NCBI RefSeq assembly: GCF_900109995.1
Contig: NZ_FOCB01000014.1
Location: 96,265-160,264 of the forward strand
Length of the DNA stretch: 64,000 bases
Direction: 5' to 3'
Source: Pseudomonas sp. ok272
Lineage (GTDB): Bacteria; Pseudomonadota; Gammaproteobacteria; Pseudomonadales; Pseudomonadaceae
The notes beneath the pieces were generated by a model. The model did no database searches, had not been told where the DNA came from, and saw nothing but the letters and a program-made list of their open reading frames with translations. The position numbers were made by a program, and so were the translations under genes. The stretch's first letter is position 1, and each line of letters begins with the position of its first letter. Shown here piece by piece: positions 61,898 through 64,000 of the stretch.

Positions 61898-63291
61898 GCA
61901 TCGACAATCGGATTGACGTGGTCTTGATCGACGACGATCCCCACCTGCGCCAGGCGCTGGGCCAGACCCTGGACCTGGCCGGGCTGAGCGTCCTGCCGCT
62001 GGGCGAAGCCACCGGCCTGGCCGAACGCCTTGGGCGCGACTGGCCCGGCGTGGTGGTCAGTGACATCCGCATGCCCGGCATGGACGGCCTCGAACTGCTG
62101 GCCCAGTTGCATGCCCAGGACCCGGAGTTGCCCGTGCTGCTGATCACCGGCCACGGCGACGTGCCGCTGGCGGTGCAGGCGATGCGCACCGGGGCCTATG
62201 ACTTCCTGGAGAAGCCGTTCGCCAGCGATGCCCTGCTCGACAGCGTGCGCCGCGCCCTGGCCCTGCGCCGCCTGGTCCTGGAAAACCGCAGCCTGCGCCT
62301 GGCCTTGAGCGATCGCAATGAACTGAGCACCCGCCTGATCGGCCACTCGACCTCGATGCTGCGCCTGCGCGAACAGATCGGCGCCCTGGCCCCGACCAAG
62401 GCAGACGTGCTGATCCTCGGCGAAACCGGGGCCGGCAAGGAAGTGGTGGCCCGGGCACTGCACGACCTGTCGAATCGGCGCAACGGACCGTTCGTGGCCA
62501 TCAATGCCGGGGCGCTGGCCGAGTCGGTGGTCGAGAGCGAGCTGTTTGGCCACGAGCCCGGCGCCTTCACCGGCGCGCAAAAGCGCCGCATCGGCAAGTT
62601 CGAATTCGCCAATGGCGGCACCCTGTTCCTCGATGAAATCGAAAGCATGAGCCTGGATGTCCAGGTCAAGCTGCTGCGCTTGCTGCAGGAGCGGGTCGTC
62701 GAGCGCCTGGGCGGCAATCAACAGATCCCGCTGGACATCCGCATCATCGCCGCGACCAAGGAAGACCTGCGCCAGGCGGCGGACCAGGGACGTTTCCGGG
62801 CGGATTTGTATTACCGTCTCAACGTCGCGCCGCTGCGCATTCCGCCCCTGCGCGAGCGTGGCGAAGATGCGCTGCTGATGTTCACTCATTTCGCCAACGA
62901 AGCCAGCCTGCGCCACGGCCTGGCGCCCCACGAACTGCTGCCCGGGCAGCGCGCCCTGCTGCTGCGCCACACCTGGCCGGGGAACGTGCGCGAACTGCAA
63001 AACGCCGCTGAACGCTTCGCTCTGGGCCTGGAGCTGGCCCTGGACAACAACGCCGCCGATGGCCGCCCGCAACCGCCCGACTCAGCCCTGACCGGCAACC
63101 TCAGCGAGCAGGTGGAGCACTTCGAAAAGCACCTGATCAGCGCGGAACTGGCACGCTCCCACAGCTCGCTGCGCAGCGTTGCCGAAGCCCTCGGCGTGCC
63201 GCGCAAAACCCTGCATGACAAGCTGCGCAAACACGGCCTGAACTTCGCCGACGCCGCCGGCAGCAGCCCCCATGCCGACGAACTCGAATAA
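61894..63291 (+). CDS. dctD: C4-dicarboxylate response regulator DctD (sigma-54 activator)
   Basis: An RpoN-dependent enhancer-binding protein of 465 residues. It has a receiver domain with Asp57 in VVVSDIRMPGMDG, an AAA+ domain with Walker A GETGAGKE, GAFTGAQKRR and FLDEIESM, and a C-terminal Fis-type HTH (LRSVAEALGVPRKTLHDKLRKHGL). It activates C4-dicarboxylate transporter genes when phosphorylated by DctB. Translation is coupled to dctB. Confidence 0.97.
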   Translation: MSIDNRIDVVLIDDDPHLRQALGQTLDLAGLSVLPLGEATGLAERLGRDWPGVVVSDIRMPGMDGLELLAQLHAQDPELPVLLITGHGDVPLAVQAMRTGAYDFLEKPFASDALLDSVRRALALRRLVLENRSLRLALSDRNELSTRLIGHSTSMLRLREQIGALAPTKADVLILGETGAGKEVVARALHDLSNRRNGPFVAINAGALAESVVESELFGHEPGAFTGAQKRRIGKFEFANGGTLFLDEIESMSLDVQVKLLRLLQERVVERLGGNQQIPLDIRIIAATKEDLRQAADQGRFRADLYYRLNVAPLRIPPLRERGEDALLMFTHFANEASLRHGLAPHELLPGQRALLLRHTWPGNVRELQNAAERFALGLELALDNNAADGRPQPPDSALTGNLSEQVEHFEKHLISAELARSHSSLRSVAEALGVPRKTLHDKLRKHGLNFADAAGSSPHADELE

Positions 63292-63313
63292 TGACTCAGC
63301 CAAGGCGCCTCGT

Positions 63314-63769
63314 ATGAACCGTGACAGCCGTTACCTGGAATCGATCCTGCACCACGACATTCCCCTCACCCGGGACATGGGCCTCAAGGTGCTCGACTGG
63401 CAGGCACAGCAACTGCGCCTTCAGCTGCCGCTGGAGGCCAACGTCAACCACAAGAGCACCATGTTCGGCGGCAGCCTGTACTGCGCGGCGGTGCTGGCCG
63501 GCTGGGGTTGGCTCCACCTGCGCCTGCGCGAAGAAGGCATTGACGATGGGCACATCGTGATCCAGGAAGGCCAGATCAGCTACCCGCTGCCGGTAACCAC
63601 CGACGCCGTCGCCATTTGCCCGGCACCGGATGCCGCGCAATGGAAGAAGTTCGTGACGATGTACCAACGCTACGGCCGGGCCCGCCTGACATTGCAGACA
63701 CGGATCGTCAATGCGGGCACTGATGAAGATGCGGTGAGGTTTACGGGGCAATACGTGTTGCACCGCTAG
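63314..63769 (+). CDS. Putative thioesterase (YiiD C-terminal domain family)
   Basis: A 151-residue hotdog-fold protein of the putative thioesterase family PF09500 (YiiD_C). It has the typical start DIPLTRDMGLKVLDW and VNHKSTMFGGSLYCAAVLAGWGWLHL, which holds the core helix and likely acyl-CoA site. I take the ATG at 63314 (AAGGCG upstream); a frame from 63272 overlaps dctD. It follows dctD closely and may be cotranscribed, but substrate and role are unknown. Confidence 0.85.
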   Translation: MNRDSRYLESILHHDIPLTRDMGLKVLDWQAQQLRLQLPLEANVNHKSTMFGGSLYCAAVLAGWGWLHLRLREEGIDDGHIVIQEGQISYPLPVTTDAVAICPAPDAAQWKKFVTMYQRYGRARLTLQTRIVNAGTDEDAVRFTGQYVLHR

Positions 63770-63822
63770 ACCGACAGCACATAACACCTGTAGGGACGGC
63801 GGTGTTCATCAGGCTTGTTCCT

Positions 63823-64000
63823 GTGGGAGCGGGCCTGCCCGCGAATGCAATCTGCCAGCCGACATCAATATTGACTGACCCGACGCCTTCGCGAGCAAGC
63901 CCGCTCCCACAAGGGGCGGCAGTGGTCATCAGGCTTGTGTGCGCTGCCGGACCGTGGGAGCGGGCCTGCCCGCGAATGCAATCTGCCAGCCGACATCAAT
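63823..64000. repeat. REP region with a 47-bp duplicated unit
   Basis: A REP doublet (GTGGGAGCGGGCCTGCCCGCGAA at 63823, inverted arm ending at 63910) is followed by a second copy of its first 47 bases, identical at 63823-63869 and 63954-64000, offset 131 bases. TCATCAGGCTTGT upstream is also doubled. The second copy runs off the window. Confidence 0.9.

Overview
The window is chromosomal DNA of a Pseudomonas, most likely of the P. fluorescens group. It is GC-rich, its gene order (typA-thiI-glnA-ntrBC-trmL-secB-grx-gpmI-ctpA-hisBHAF-mutY-amino acid ABC transporter, then rmlC-dctBD) follows from memory the PA5117-PA5166 stretch of P. aeruginosa, and it carries many GTGGGAGCG-type REP repeats typical of that group.

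Region 1 (1-36.4 kb) is core genome: the start of a DUF2339 membrane protein, a YkgJ protein, typA and thiI, then a nitrogen module. That module has glnA behind a textbook sigma-54 promoter and ntrBC behind an NtrC palindrome plus a sigma-54-like promoter. Downstream of ntrC lies a third sigma-54 promoter driving a two-hairpin RNA that I identify as the NrsZ nitrogen-regulated sRNA. Then come trmL, secB, grxC, a rhodanese lacking its cysteine, gpmI, the cell-separation set envC/ctpA/polysaccharide deacetylase, the histidine operon hisB-hisH-DUF2164-hisA-hisF, an OFA-type MFS transporter, asmA-mutY-yggX, tRNA-Phe, a tandem pair of small paralogues, a GabP-like permease and a polar amino acid ABC operon ending in a methyltransferase gene.

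Region 2 (37.7-48.8 kb) is a genomic island at the 3' end of a tRNA-Thr gene. A 17-bp piece of the tRNA recurs exactly at 47.83 kb, and a further tRNA-end remnant plus a copy of the tRNA terminator lies at 48.75-48.81 kb, which suggests two stacked insertions. It holds a BRCT protein, an integrase remnant, a DnaA-box cluster, a second tyrosine recombinase, an FAD-binding protein of unknown role, a retron (msr-msd RNA plus a reverse transcriptase fused to a TOPRIM domain, Ec67/Eco2-like), an XRE-ImmA/IrrE protein with an unknown partner, and a RelBE toxin-antitoxin pair. From about 42 to 47.8 kb the DNA is visibly AT-rich.

Region 3 (48.9-64 kb) returns to the core: an OprD-type porin, a DsbA/FrnE-like protein, a 5'-truncated TonB siderophore receptor (pseudogene), aguA-aguB for agmatine to putrescine, a three-part kinase/M23-like/PLP phospho-lyase fusion protein, rmlC, the C4-dicarboxylate two-component pair dctB-dctD and a thioesterase. 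Between aguB and the fusion gene, a 145-bp MITE built from a REP doublet has inserted into another REP element, leaving a 10-bp target duplication.
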